A stretch of 64,000 nucleotides of DNA from Hygrophila difformis (GCA_030278955.1 JAOANR010000004.1:21832976-21896975), one strand, 5' to 3'. Counted from the stretch's first letter, positions 1 to 11,337 are shown. Program-made: numbers and translations. The notes: a model not told the origin generated them from the sequence alone.

Positions 1-139
1 TTTATACAACATATACACCATTCTTGTTTTTTTGTTTTGTTTTTTTTTTGTTTCTTTTTTTTTTTTTTTTAAATAAAACTGATAGTGCCTTCTTATTTCT
101 GGTGATGGAATTTTATTCTGTGTAACTTGTTATCTGTAG
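1..139 (+). other. T-rich intron tail upstream of the first visible uL4 exon
   Basis: A long T-rich tract (about positions 26-70) and AT-rich sequence end in a TAG/CAG acceptor at 137-142. This reads as the 3' end of an intron, so the 5' exon(s) of the ribosomal protein gene, including its start codon and any mitochondrial targeting peptide, lie left of the window. Confidence 0.6.
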
Positions 140-2644
140 CAGGCATCTGTTGGTGCCTTCCGCCGGTATTGTACTACCATTTTGACTCCCAATTCAAGTG
201 ACAGTGCATTTCCAGCAGAGTTGTTAGGAACTAACAAAGTGTTGACTCCTGATCGGGAAATAGGTACAATGGATTTCCTTACGATTTATGTTGTTGCTAA
301 TCAGTACAGTATTTTGTAAAATTGTTGCTTTGATTCCAGTCAATTTTATTAATATAGTTGTATTTCTGTTTTCTGTAAGTATTGTTGTGGTTTTGATGAT
401 GCCTTAAAAGAGATTGATAGTGATTATTATCATTTTTTCTGCTTGTGATATGGGATTCTTTGGTTATTGGTTATGGCCCATTCAACTTAGAGCTATTGCT
501 ACTATTGAATTCAGATGGAACTATTTGTTATTAACAATTTATCAATGTTGTAGGTTTGTACCAGGACCTGCTGATTCCAGTCACAAATTTTCTTAGAGAA
601 GACAAGGGATTCATGGTGTTGGCTGGTGATGTTTTTGATGTACCAATTAGGAAGGATATTATCCATCGTGTCGTAAGGTGGCAGCTAGCTAAAAGGCAGC
701 AGGTAGTAATTTTCTGTTTTATTAGTTGAATTGCAGTTTAAAAACAGTTAAGCAGTGTCTTTTTGAATTAGTTCGTTGATTTCTGTTTTTTGGGTTGAAT
801 TATTGGTGTCATGGCTGATGGATCATGGAACAAGTTATTTTGTTCTCATGCTGTTGTTGGTTGTGTAGTCTGTTTGAGACCCCAGTTTTGTATAAGATAT
901 CAGTTCTCTGCTTTAATTTTCCTTTTTATCTTCTTGTTCTCCTTTCTAAATTAAAGGCCAGCCACGTGTAAACAAATGCTTTCTGTAACCATTTGTTTTT
1001 CTTTTTTGAAATAGATAAATGTGCATGTCTGTGACTGTGTTTATGAGTGTGTTGCCAGTTGGTACTGTTTATCTTCACCAATGTTTTGTGGCGTTTCAAA
1101 TAACATGGGGCATGGTGCTACATTTTGTAGGGAACCCATTCAACCAAAACTGTCAGTGAGGTCAGTGGGACAGGCAGAAAGCCTTGGCGACAGAAAGGTA
1201 CTGGTAGAGCAAGGCATGGAACACTGCGTGGTCCACAGGTGAGTTTGGTTTGTGGTTCTTGATTGCTTTCTGTATTTTAAGAAGCTTTCCACGTGGACAT
1301 GACCTAATATATATCATGGTCAATAGTTTAGGGGAGGAGCTACGATGCATGGCCCAAAGCCGCGAAGCCATGCTTTCAAGCTAAACAAAAAGGTCCGCCG
1401 TTTAGGGTTGAAGATTGCACTTTCAGCTCGTGCAGCAGAAGGGAAGGCAAGTCACTCAATGGAAGAGCATTTAATAACTGCACACCCTGCTGATGAGTTT
1501 TTTATTGACCAGCCACTTCATGCATTTTCAAAGCTTTCCACAACATAAAAGAAAAACTGGTTCTGCAATATTTAGGAAAACTGGCCCCCTCTCATTATTC
1601 ATTATAGGATGTGCATATGCTGAAAGAAATCCTTCCACCCATTTAATTTTGGTGTGGCTGATTTCCTGCAAGGACCAGCCTGTTGATCTGTACTCTATAC
1701 TTGAGCTATCCTTTTTGTCTGCTCTGAAAACCCTCCATGGGTTAAGTGTGCTGTGTTCTTGACAATATTTTGGGGACTAAGTTTCTCTGCCAATTTTGAC
1801 CAGCTTTCTGTTAAGTGTCCCATATATTATTCTCACACACATCTTATATATGATGTGATTCCCCATTGCTTATATCGAAAGAGTTACTCCACCCATTGCC
1901 AATTAGTTTCGGGTTGGAACTTCATATCCATCTTCTAACATGTTCTATTTCATGTCTTCTTTTATTTGTTTTTATCTTGTTTTGGGTAGAAGCTAGCAAG
2001 TGTTGATTATTATTGTTGTATAATTAGTTTACACTTGTTTGTATCCTCATGTACATCAGATTATCAAACTAACATAGGATACTGCTTCAACTATACAGCT
2101 TATGGTTTTTGAAGATTTGGAGCTTCCGTCCCACAAGACAAAGAACATGGTGAACTTTGTCAATCAAATGGATAGTGCCAAGAAGCTTTTGCTGGTTGAT
2201 GATGGTCCAATAAATGAAATGTTGAAGCTGGCTACTCAGAATTTACATTACGTCAATGTATTACCATCAATTGTAAGTCTCAACCTTTAATTAGTACTAG
2301 CAATGTTTCATGCTGACTGTTTAAAGTGAATTATCATCTTTTTTGATCATTTATTTTTGTTCTCTTTTTTCCCTATTCTTGGAAATGAAATTAAGATACC
2401 TATTTAATTTTTTGTGTTCATTAAAGGATTGTGGCAGATGATTCCACAAATTGAGTGGATCATTGCTGTGGAATTTGGAAAATAGATTTTGGTATTTGCA
2501 TAGTTGTTTTACAAGAATGATACTTTTCTGTTTGCTTTGCAGGGCTTGAATGTTTATAGCATTCTGTTGCACGATACCTTAGTGATGTCTCGCGGTGCTG
2601 TAAATAGAATAGTTGAAAGAATGCATACTCCAATCAATCGTTGA
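140..2644 (+). CDS. Mitochondrial-type large-subunit ribosomal protein uL4 (L4), C-terminal six exons
   Basis: uL4 is a 23S-type rRNA-binding protein of the large ribosomal subunit whose long loop lines the exit tunnel. Exons read 140 (or 143)-263, 554-702, 1131-1238, 1327-1446, 2099-2272 and 2543-2644, giving about 257 residues to a TGA stop. Hallmarks seen: an N-terminal segment with [15 protein letters not shown], the conserved tunnel-loop motif [18 protein letters not shown], then [14 protein letters not shown], and a C-terminal Rossmann-like part with LLLVDD. The bacterial-type loop points to an organellar protein, and comparison with plant homologues suggests the mitochondrial form. Introns are GT-AG except intron 4 (1447-2098), which has a GC donor in the strong context AAG|GCAAGT. 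Exon boundaries are inferred from reading frame and splice consensus. Exon 1 has a tandem acceptor (TAGCAG). The start is outside the window. Confidence 0.9.
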
Positions 2645-3523
2645 TCATGAACTGCTAAGTATCCGAGACACGTGACAGAGGACAGCGTGAATCTTTTGTT
2701 TGAGTTGGTATTTGCCTTCCCATGCAAGTGACTTGTTTTTTTCGCAATTGTATGATGAATTTCATTTAGCCATACTGGTTTTTGTTTCACAGTTTCATTA
2801 TTATGGTCCAAAGAATAATGAATTTCGTCTACTTGTACTTTCTACAAGTCAAGTATAGCTTGTTTTCTCTATTGTGACCAAAATGGAATTTCTGCACTGT
2901 ATGGTGCAATTTCATGGCAAAATCATGATATGTTTTGCAGTTGATATGCCTCTATGTCTTAATATTGATAAGCATATATTTTGAATTATTATGTTTTGAC
3001 AATAATTAAAGAGAGTTTCCGGTGGTTTAGGAATAATTATTTTAACTAATAAAACATTGATTCTTAGGAAATTGTAATTGATTCTCAGGAAATAATAATG
3101 CTCAAATTGTAAAGAAACTCTCTCTTTGTAGAAGCATGCCTGTGAATTTAAAAATTACCATTCACAACTTTAAAACAATTTTTAAAAATTGGAACTGTGG
3201 ATCATAATTCAAATTCAATATACATATATATTAATTTCAATTGAAATTTGAATCGTTGACCTCTTACATTGTCAACCTTCTTGCAAATTGCAATGTCGAG
3301 CAAACATAGCTTATGACTTCTTGAATAACAATTTCGAGATGATGAAGAGTCGTCTTAATTTGAACCTTTTAACTATAAAAATAAACAAACTCAACACAAG
3401 ATATCAGTTGAAATTTTTGGGACAAGCCATTGCCTTGAAGGAAAATACGAAGTACTAATGCACTTGATAACTTAAGTAGTACTATTATTTAATAGGTTGA
3501 TTTTGATTATACATTTGACTATA
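2645..3523. other. uL4 3' untranslated region and AT-rich intergenic sequence
   Basis: Sequence after the TGA stop is T-rich with AATAATGA-type possible polyadenylation signals near 2815 and becomes plain AT-rich DNA by about 3000. I see no gene or clear repeat here. Confidence 0.5.
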
Positions 3524-4297
3524 TTTTTTTTTTTTTTGGATGAGCCGAAGCCAGACAAAGAAACATCAAAAGAGAAAACAAAACGAAGCAGAAAGACAAG
3601 ACTAGAACAACAAAGGCAAGACAAACAACTAGCTAGATGGGGGACACACGGTGGAAGCATCCATCGCCAACTCCCCCAACACAAAATCCGGTGGGAAGGC
3701 CCATGTAGTAAAGAAGTCTTCAATGGATGCCCCTCGTTTAGCAAGTAGATCCGCCACTCTATTTCCCTGCCTTTTCACATGATGAAGGCTGCACTCAAGA
3801 AAGCCATCCTTTCTTTCCCTTATCCGTTGAGTTATTGAGGCAAAAGGGTGCACCAGAGAATTAGACTGGATAGCATTCAAGGCCTCTGAAGAATCAGTGT
3901 AACAGCAGCATGAGGTAACCCCTTTGCAAGTAAGGAATTTCAGACCTTCGTCCATGGCAATGAGTTCAGTGAGTAAGATATTATCAGTCCCCAAGGACCC
4001 GCACCCTCCTCCACGCCATCCTCCTTCCTCATCCCTAAGAACAAACCCGAAGCCGGCACGACCCGACTGGACTTGGACACTCCCATCCACGTGCAGGATG
4101 TTGTTAACACCTTTGGAGGGATTCCAACACAATCGGCCAGTGCTCATCATAGGTCTACTGCGTTCCCCCTTCACCAAATCAGAGGCAAATCTGACGATCT
4201 CCCTAATGATCATCCACCCGGTTTTACTCTCTCCTCGGAAAATTCTCGCGTTCCTTTCTAGCCAAATCAAAAGCTTATTTTTATTTAATGACAACAT
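3524..4297 (-). pseudogene. 5'-truncated LINE: RNase H domain and poly(A) tail
   Basis: A minus-strand frame of 222 codons (4297-3629) starts inside the end of the zinc-knuckle region of plant LINE reverse transcriptases (LLIWLERNARIF, residues 9-20) and continues into an RVT_3-type RNase H domain. The four acidic catalytic residues are visible: Asp71 (HVDGS), Glu111 (TELIAM), Asp135 (TDSSEA) and Asp183 (NRVADLLA). After the stop, about 105 bp of 3' sequence ends at a 14-nt T run (3524-3537), a poly(A) tail on the minus strand. No endonuclease or RT remains, so this is a dead 5'-truncated insertion. I could not find a convincing target-site duplication, and the exact 5' junction (about 4260-4297) is unclear. 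Confidence 0.8.
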
Positions 4298-4380
4298 CGA
4301 GTAAGCTTAATCATAACATCAAATTAGGCTTTACAAACAGAGTATGTGATCGTTAAACACTAAAAAACGTGCATTCACTT

Positions 4381-4400
4381 ATTTATTTATTTATTTATTT
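4381..4400. repeat. (ATTT)n microsatellite
   Basis: Five perfect ATTT units in AT-rich DNA beside the LINE fragment. Confidence 0.9.
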
Positions 4401-6290
4401 TGCGGAACAGCCTATAAAGACTATAAAAGGGGTTGTAGGAGCCCATGCCACACAAATTACAAAGAGACCAAGAGGAGGGGATAGGGGTCGGGTGAGTAAT
4501 TGAAGCTCCAACCTAAAGGTTCGAAGTCAAGTGACTTGACTGGTAGTCCTAGTCCCCATCCCCTGCTTTCGGGACTGGTTTGTGCGTGAATATGCACATG
4601 CTGACTCTGCTAAGTATATTTGTTTTGTGTGCTGGTTTTGATGTCTCAGTTTCAATTATTAAAAGTGTCTCAAATTTACCATTTTTATTTGACATGTTAT
4701 CATTTTTAGCAGCTTTATGTAATAAATGTAATCCCTTAAATTTGGGCTCTCTCCATCATTTAGAAAATGGTCCATGATTTGGGGCTATCTATTTTAGGTA
4801 AAAAGAAAATCTTCATACACACACCCGGCAAGGGGTGCTAGACACTAGCCCAATATCTTTGATGTTCTGTCTCTCTTTTATTTTATTTTTATCAGTATTC
4901 TTTTACTATGTCCATTTCAGGTAATTTGTGTGTAGCACCATCTTCGGTGATAACTGTACGTTGAATGTGTGCTATGTATAAGATACATGCATGATAGTTG
5001 TATGTTGAATAGGTGATAGTTGTATGCTGAATGTCTGATAGTTGTAGAAATTTTCTAGTAGTATATTTCTAATTTTTTTTTAAAAAAACTTTAGTATGTG
5101 CTAAAAGAAGATTGATTGTGTGCTAGTTGATACAAGCACACATATAGTATAAAACAAGCAAAAACTATCACATGTATAATATAAAACAAGCACACATATA
5201 TAAACAAATCAGAAGAAATAAACACATGTATGAGTAAACACTATAACATATAAAATTAAAATTCCACACACATTAAATAAAAATCGTTTAATTCATTTAA
5301 ATAAAACCATCAGTACACCAACAATATAAAACAAGCATATACATCATATAAAATAAAAGCAACCAATTCATTAAAATAAAACCATACAACTCATTTGAAT
5401 ATACTATCACATTTATAGTACAAAACAAACACACACATCATATATACCCAACACATAAATGAGTAAAAATTAGTACATACAACCTAGCACATTGTGTCCT
5501 CATCTCTAGCACAAGTAAATCGTGTTGAGTTATACTTACCGTGTATTCACATGCGTTTTTAAGGCTCTAGATGTTGTTATCCATATTTTAATATCTAAAA
5601 ATATGATTTCATATATACACATAATAAACAATTATTATTGATGGAATATCATTATATTGGACATTTCAATCAATGCGGAAGGTATGGATTTATTGCTGGC
5701 TAGTGGATTTGAATTCCCATAAATTATGGTCATCCAACTATGGTATGGATGTATCAATTGACTACACAAGCACAGGGAACTAATATTTCTATCACATGAA
5801 GCAGCTGCTGAATCTTTAAGATTCAGCCTACTAACCATTCCCCTGCTTTCACTTAAATAGTCATATCTATATGACTATATATACCTGAAAAATTATTTTT
5901 TTTGCTCTCATAGGTTATTTCACTCCAACTTTTAAATCAAAGTTTTGTAATTTTATTTTTAGTCCCACTAGATTATCAATTTTTTAAGTTTCATTTTTAT
6001 TTTTAATCTTGCTGTCTTTCTCTACAAATTTGCCACACATAAAATTGGGGCGAAAAGTAAATTTAGCATATACATTTATTTGTTAAACAATTTTTTGCCA
6101 TCACAAAATAGAAATGAGATCACATCGCCAAAATGCATTAATACGATTCTCACCCTTAGAAGAAAAATGATAATAGAAAATTAGACTATTAAACTAGGTG
6201 TTCATGATCTATTGATCTACTATTGAATATAAATTTGCATAGTTAAAATAAACTAATTAAGCCATCAACAATCAAGAAGAATATCTATTA
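4401..6290. other. AT-rich intergenic DNA with degenerate short repeats, no gene seen
   Basis: No convincing coding frame. The stretch 4990-5050 carries degenerate repeats around TGATAGTTGTATG. The stretch 5150-5440 has loosely repeated ATATAAAACAAGCACACAT and TAAAATAAAACCAT motifs, probably an old decayed element. Reading frames here are short and show no family features. Confidence 0.5.
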
Positions 6291-6295
6291 CATGA

Positions 6296-6428
6296 TCATA
6301 CGATTTCTAACAAGACCCAACTCGACTATTTTTTTTCCAAATATATACTTACAATAACATTGAGTCAAAGTTGAATAATGAACAGTGCAAAAAAATCAAA
6401 CAGGACATGTTACCTACGAAGGAGGGAG
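6296..6428. mobile_element. Stowaway-type MITE, right-hand fragment
   Basis: The segment matches, with scattered differences, the right half of the intact Stowaway copy at 26207-26466 (shared AACAAGACCCAACTCGACTA and CCAAATATATACTTACAATA). It ends in GGAGGGAG followed by TA, the Stowaway terminus and target dinucleotide. The left half is not recognisable, so the copy is truncated or diverged. Confidence 0.7.
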
Positions 6429-6502
6429 TAATAAATTATTCTTTTTATAAATTATTTAGTAAATAAGTAATTCTATTTTTAAATATTTTAATACAAACTA
6501 AT

Positions 6503-6511
6503 AATTTAAGA
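6503..6511. repeat. Left 9-bp target-site duplication of foldback element
   Basis: AATTTAAGA here is repeated exactly at 7458-7466, immediately outside the two inverted termini. A 9-bp duplication is characteristic of Mutator-superfamily insertion. Confidence 0.75.
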
Positions 6512-7457
6512 GAGGTAATAACTAAAATAGGCCACCAGAATGAGTTATTTCCACTTTTGGGCCACAATATTTTGATTTAGGAAAATAAGCCATTAGAAGG
6601 ATTTCGGGCCTAAATTTAGGCCATTGGGCTGTAATTCGGGCCGCGATGGCCTAAAAGTAGAAATGACTACTCCTGGTGGCCTATTTTAGTTTTTGTCAAA
6701 ATTTTTTTATTTTATGTAATTAAAATAAATAATACTCATTCTATGTCATTATTTATGTCATACTTTCTTTTTTTTCTTGTTCCAATATTTTTATTTCATT
6801 TTTATTTTAAAAATAATTAAATATTAATCGTCAAACCTACCCATCACTTCACATTAAAAAATAAGTATATTAAACTTTCAAATTACCCACTACCATTAAT
6901 AATTCCAGTCCACCCTATAACCACAAATCAGTAAATCACAAATAAATAAATAAATTAAAATTGTGGGATTGAGCACTTACTCCAGTGGTAAGTCCCCCAA
7001 CTCCAACATATGGGGGTTCGAATCCCACAACCGGTTCCAGGCCTTCAATGGCTCCTCAAAAAAAAATGTAGCTCATTACAATCACATTATATAAATTAGT
7101 ATTAAATGCAATGAATTTTTCGGACATAGGTATGTTTGGTAAATAATATTTAATTATTTTTTAAATGAAAATAAAATAAAAAGAATGTTGGAACAAGAAA
7201 AAGAAAGTAGGATATAAATAATGTCACAGAATTAGTATTATTTATTTTAATTATATAAAATAAAAAATAATTCAAAAAAACTAAAATAGGCCATCAGAAA
7301 GAGTCATTTCCACTTTTAGGCCATCGTGGCCCGAATTCCAGCCCAATGGCCTAAATTGAGGCTCAAAATCCTTCTAATGGCCTATTTCCCTAAATCAAAA
7401 TATGGTGGCCCAAAAGTGGAAATGACTCTTTCTGGTGGCCTGTTTTAGTTATTCCTC
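6512..7457. mobile_element. Mutator-like foldback (long-TIR, non-autonomous) element
   Basis: The element starts GAGGTAATAACTAAAATAGG and ends with the inverted equivalent GAGGAATAACTAAAACAGG read on the other strand. The two arms, about 6512-6845 and 7125-7457, are imperfect inverted repeats of roughly 330 bp. Each arm contains a further inverted repeat of its own (GGCCACCAG-type ends with a central GGCCYGAATT region), so the structure is nested. No transposase frame is present. The exact 9-bp duplication AATTTAAGA flanks both ends. Long TIRs plus a 9-bp duplication fit the Mutator superfamily. The centre holds a tRNA-derived SINE-like sequence. Confidence 0.75.
6962..7069 (+). mobile_element. 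tRNA-derived SINE-like insert with A box, B box and A-tail
   Basis: A pol III A-box-like match TACTCCAGTGG lies at 6978-6988 and a perfect B box GGTTCGAATCC at 7015-7025, 37 bp apart, as in tRNA-headed SINEs. The sequence then runs about 30 bp and ends in an A9 tail. It does not fold into a full tRNA and lacks a second half, so it is a short SINE or a captured tRNA relic rather than a tRNA gene. No clear target duplication was found. Confidence 0.55.
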
Positions 7458-7466
7458 AATTTAAGA
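7458..7466. repeat. Right 9-bp target-site duplication of foldback element
   Basis: AATTTAAGA, identical to 6503-6511. Confidence 0.75.
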
Positions 7467-7941
7467 ATAAATTATTGTTTTTATAACCTATTTAGTAATG
7501 ATAATTTTTAAATAAATTAAATAATTTATTTTTAATAAATTAATTTATAATGTTTTAAATAAATTATTAATAAATTAAAGAAGGAGCCTTGAGAAAGCCC
7601 CATCTAATAATAAAATATTATATTTAGTATAAGTTCATAATTAAAAATAAATTATGATTTGTATAAATTATTTAATAAATTAAATAATTTTATTTTTTGA
7701 TAATTTAAGATAAGTTAATAATTTAAAAATAAATTATTATTTTTATAAATTATTTATTAATTTATTTTTAAATAATTTAATAATTATTAATAAATTAAAG
7801 AAGGAGCAAGCTCTTCTAATAAATAAATAAATTATTATTTGTTAAATATTAAAGAAGCCTTAAATAAAACATCTTTATATAAATTATTAATAAATTAATA
7901 AATTAAAAAAGGAGTATTATTTTTAATACTCTTCCTAAGTG
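7467..7941. repeat. AT-rich degenerate repeats
   Basis: Very AT-rich sequence in which TTAATAAATTAAAGAAGGAG recurs in decayed form near 7568, 7790 and 7895. No coding potential. Confidence 0.5.
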
Positions 7942-8023
7942 GCTTCGGCCTTCCACTAGAAGGCTGCTTCTTCGCCTTCTGCCTTCCTCACCAAAGTGAA
8001 GAAGGGAAGAAGAAGGCCGAAGC
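7942..8023. repeat. Inverted repeat with perfect 12-bp arms at the solo-LTR insertion point
   Basis: GCTTCGGCCTTC at 7942-7953 is the exact reverse complement of 8012-8023. The segment between is CTTC/GAAG-rich. The solo LTR lies directly at the right arm, whose last five bases are its target duplication. Confidence 0.6.
8019..8023. repeat. 5-bp target-site duplication (GAAGC), left
   Basis: GAAGC precedes the LTR start TGTAATACCCC and is repeated at 11082-11086 after the LTR end. Confidence 0.85.
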
Positions 8024-11000
8024 TGTAATACCCCGAATTTTTATCAACGTCCAAGGGAATAAAAATTTATTCCGATCAATGTCGAAATATATCCGAGAAG
8101 AAGAAAATAATTTATCACAATAAATTATTGCTCGGAAATGAAACGCCGATAGATTTAAATTCAAAATGGAATAAAAGAGGGAAAGGAAGCCCGAAGACAT
8201 TCCATGAATTGAGTAAAAATAATTGGAGTTAAGTTCATGAAGGAAAAGAATTTTAATTCCAAGAACCCGTGAAGTCGGAAGAAATTTAATGATACAAGTT
8301 ATTGCACGGGAATCAAAAGACGACAAATTGGAAGCCGACGAACCCGAGAAATCGCCATCGAAAATTTAAATCCAAAAATAAAGAATTGGATTTAAATTAT
8401 TAAAACCGAAATAATTCCGAGAGAGCGGAATTTATTATTTACCGGAAGATAACAACTCGAAACGAGTTTATCGAATTGTCCCAACAATCACGGATAATTC
8501 CCACATTATGATTTTTATTTTTGTAGATAAGGAATCTTAATATTAAAAAAAAAAAAAAAATTAAAAGTTACTGTAGCATGTGCGGCTACTGTAGCACTAC
8601 TGTAGCACTACTGTAGCAGCCGCACTATTGTCGGATTTTGTCCCTTTAATGGCAATAATACACCCCCAACACCCCCATTTCAGCCATTTCCATCCCCTCT
8701 TCACTCCCAAAACTCTCCCAAAGCCAAAATACCTTCCGACGACTTTCCGGCGAACTTCCGGCGAATTTCCGGCAACCAAATCCGACCAAGGAAGTGTGTA
8801 GATCAAGGATTGCAAGCTTTGGATTGTTGGTAAGATGTAAATCAAGTTTCCTTATTGTATTAAGATCATAACCATCATCCCAAACTTACGAATCTTCATA
8901 TTCAAACACAAATCGGAGCCAAAGGAAGAATAAATCGGGTGGAGGAGATTCGTTCGTGACATCTCGTGGATTCCGGACGACCCCGTGACTTCCTAGACAT
9001 CATCCCCACTGTAAGTTAACCTTACTATGGTTTTGGGTGACTTAAAATGCAACCAAACATAGAGTTTTAAAAACTCTAAAATCTGTCAACAAGAAAAACC
9101 CCCGGCGCAGCATTTTCGTATGAATTTTTCGAACCCTTAAAAGTCTTCAAACGGAAAAACCCAAAACATGAAAAACATTCCTAAGACATTAATCTAGCTA
9201 CTGTAAAAATTTTATAATTTTTCATCGTGTTTTGATATCCGAAAACGACCATGAACAGACCTGCCATCGACTTAGATCTTGAAATAGTGATAGATTCTTT
9301 ATTCAAACTTGTTGGTAATTTTTACCTTAGATCTAGACCGATCCAGGATTGGAGTTGAACATAAGAATTGTAGATCTATGAGTTCAGAACATTACTGTAA
9401 GTTTTTAGAATTTTTCGTTGAGATTTGAGCCTCCGAACCTGAGCCGATCCGATCTGCGTTAACACCGAAGTCAGGAACCTTGACAGATTACCTTACCAAA
9501 CTTGATGAGCATATTCCTATCATTTCTAGTCCGAACTAATCTTTGAGTTCTAAACAAAAGTTGTATATAATCATGTCTAGTATAAGCATATAAAATTTCA
9601 GAATTTTTGGAGTTCATTTGATATGTTAAAAAGTCGAATCTTTTAACGTTGTCGAATCTGAATCCTGACAGCTTTTTGTTTGTGTAGAAAACTTGATTTT
9701 TGACATGCTTCCCATCATTTTTCCGAAACACTTAAAACACGAAAGTTGTTCATTGGGATGTTTTTGAGTTACTGTGAAAATTTCAGATCAATCGCCTAAG
9801 AAATGGATTTTTAAATTGAAAAGGCGCAAACTTTGACATCGATCGGTTTTAAACTTGAGAGATCTTGAAATCTTGTCGAAACATGAAATTAGCCTTTAAG
9901 GTTTAAATGATGGGGAATCCCTTTGAGATAAAATACAATTGAAATACTTTGCTTGCCGAAAGGCAATTGAAATACCTTGCTTGCCGAAAGGCAATTGAAA
10001 TACTTTGCTTGCCGAAAGGCAATTGAAATACCTTGCTTGCCGAAAGGCAATTGAAATACCTTGCTTGCCGAAAGGCAATTGAAATACCTTGCTTGCCGAA
10101 AGGCAATTGAAATACCTTGCTTGCCGAAAGGCAATTGAAATACCTTGCTTGCCTTTGCTTGCCGAAAGGCAATTGAAATACCTTGCTTGCCGAAAGGCAA
10201 TTGAAATACTTTGCTTGCCGAAAGGCAATTGAAATACCTTTCTTGCCGAAAGGCAATTGAAATATCCTGCTTGCCGAAAGGCAATTGAAATATAATGCTT
10301 GCCGGAAGGCAATTGAAAAATAATGCTTGCCGAATGGAAATTGAAATATAAACTTGAAACATGAGACATGAGAAACTGTGCCAAGACGGCCAATGAAGTA
10401 CTTGAAATGCGATACGGCTGCGGCCACCGGATCACCGGCTATACAAAATATTGAGAAATGGTTACGTAACGGGAAAATAAAAGACTTAATATTTTTAAGT
10501 ATTTATTTATTTATGCCTTGCAAATCATTTTACTATGCAAGTTGATTTATGATCACATGGAAAAACTATGTTTTAAATCATGCCATTTATTTATTAGTGG
10601 ATGATTAACTTAAATTGGGTATTACCTACAAACATCTTTTATTAAATTTAATTAAAGGATTTGAAACCCCTAAATCATGCTATGTGTTAACTTACTCAGC
10701 GCGTTTTTGCTGACCCAAACCGTTTATCCCATTTTTCTTACAGAGTCTGAAGATTATGCATCGTCATATGCATACATGGGAACATTTGGGGAAATCTCTA
10801 TTTTAAATCCCTGCATTTAATTACGACTTGCATGAACGGGACTGTTTAACCCGTGTTTTGGCCATGTCGGCCCTTATACTTTATTTCCGCTGCACAACTT
10901 ATATTTCCGCTGCAACTCTGATGTATTATTTTTAAATTATTTATGAATGGGCTGTTTGAATATTTTTAATTCTGAAAAACCATAGCCTTGCATCTCTTTA

Positions 11001-11081
11001 GTGAGCTCGGAGAAACCGTGTCTTGCTAGGGAGGTGTGGCGGTGGCATCCCGGCCTGGGTTACCAAAACCGGGGTGTTACA
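8024..11081 (+). mobile_element. Solo LTR of a Tekay-like chromovirus (3058 bp)
   Basis: The unit begins TGTAATACCCC and ends GGGGTGTTACA (TG...CA), is flanked by GAAGC on both sides, and has no internal region, so it is a solo LTR left by LTR-LTR recombination. It aligns by eye over much of its length with the LTRs of element 1 (shared TTTATCAACGTCCAAGGG near the start and the last 100 bp). It contains a CTGTAGCACTA-type short repeat (8571-8619), a leader-like segment, a predicted splice donor at 9011 and acceptor before 10744, and a 14-unit 28-bp hairpin array (9941-10342). No coding sequence is credible. Confidence 0.9.
9941..10342 (+). repeat. 28-bp tandem array, 14 units, each a GAAA-tetraloop hairpin
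   Basis: Contiguous units of 28 bp run from 9941; unit 8 carries a 10-bp internal duplication. Each holds TTGCC-GAAA-GGCAA, a perfect 5-bp stem closed by a GNRA tetraloop. Unit 13 has GGAA, still GNRA; the last unit has lost the stem. A related GCCGG/CCGGC hairpin follows at about 10427-10440. The three open minus-strand frames across the array are a by-product of a stop-free repeat. Confidence 0.9.
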
Positions 11082-11086
11082 GAAGC
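11082..11086. repeat. 5-bp target-site duplication (GAAGC), right
   Basis: Matches 8019-8023. Confidence 0.85.
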
Positions 11087-11337
11087 CGAGTAAAATGAAT
11101 GGGGAGGAGGGATATATATAGATGGGGCTTGAGGGAGGGCGGTTGCAATGGCAGTTTTGGAGTAAATGGGCCGGGTTTCGGGTTTTAGGGCTGAATTTCG
11201 GGTCATTTCAGAGGATGATTGATCGAAATCGTCTCCCGATTTTCGTGGCTCTGTTAAGATTGATTTCTCGATGATGATGCTGCTGTTTCTGGAATTTCCG
11301 TTCTTGATAGGAAATCAAAGGGAGAGGAGAGTATAGG
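11087..11337. other. Non-repetitive spacer between solo LTR and element 1
   Basis: About 250 bp of host-like sequence with TATATATAGATGGGG near 11111. Its continuation to the right of element 1 begins at 22514. It ends in the target duplication ATAGG (11333-11337). It could be a promoter or 5' region of a host gene, but no frame supports that. Confidence 0.4.

Noticed and set aside
4470..4560. Possible tRNA/SINE from GGTTCGAAGTC near 4519
   Set aside because: The B-box match is imperfect, and no A box, A-tail or flanking duplication was found.
9941..10342. CRISPR-like array
   Set aside because: Units are contiguous with no unique spacers, and the context is a plant LTR.
9889..10435. Three overlapping minus-strand frames of 157-179 codons
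   Set aside because: They arise because the 28-bp repeat has no stop in any of three frames; the predicted peptides are simple repeats in rotating register.
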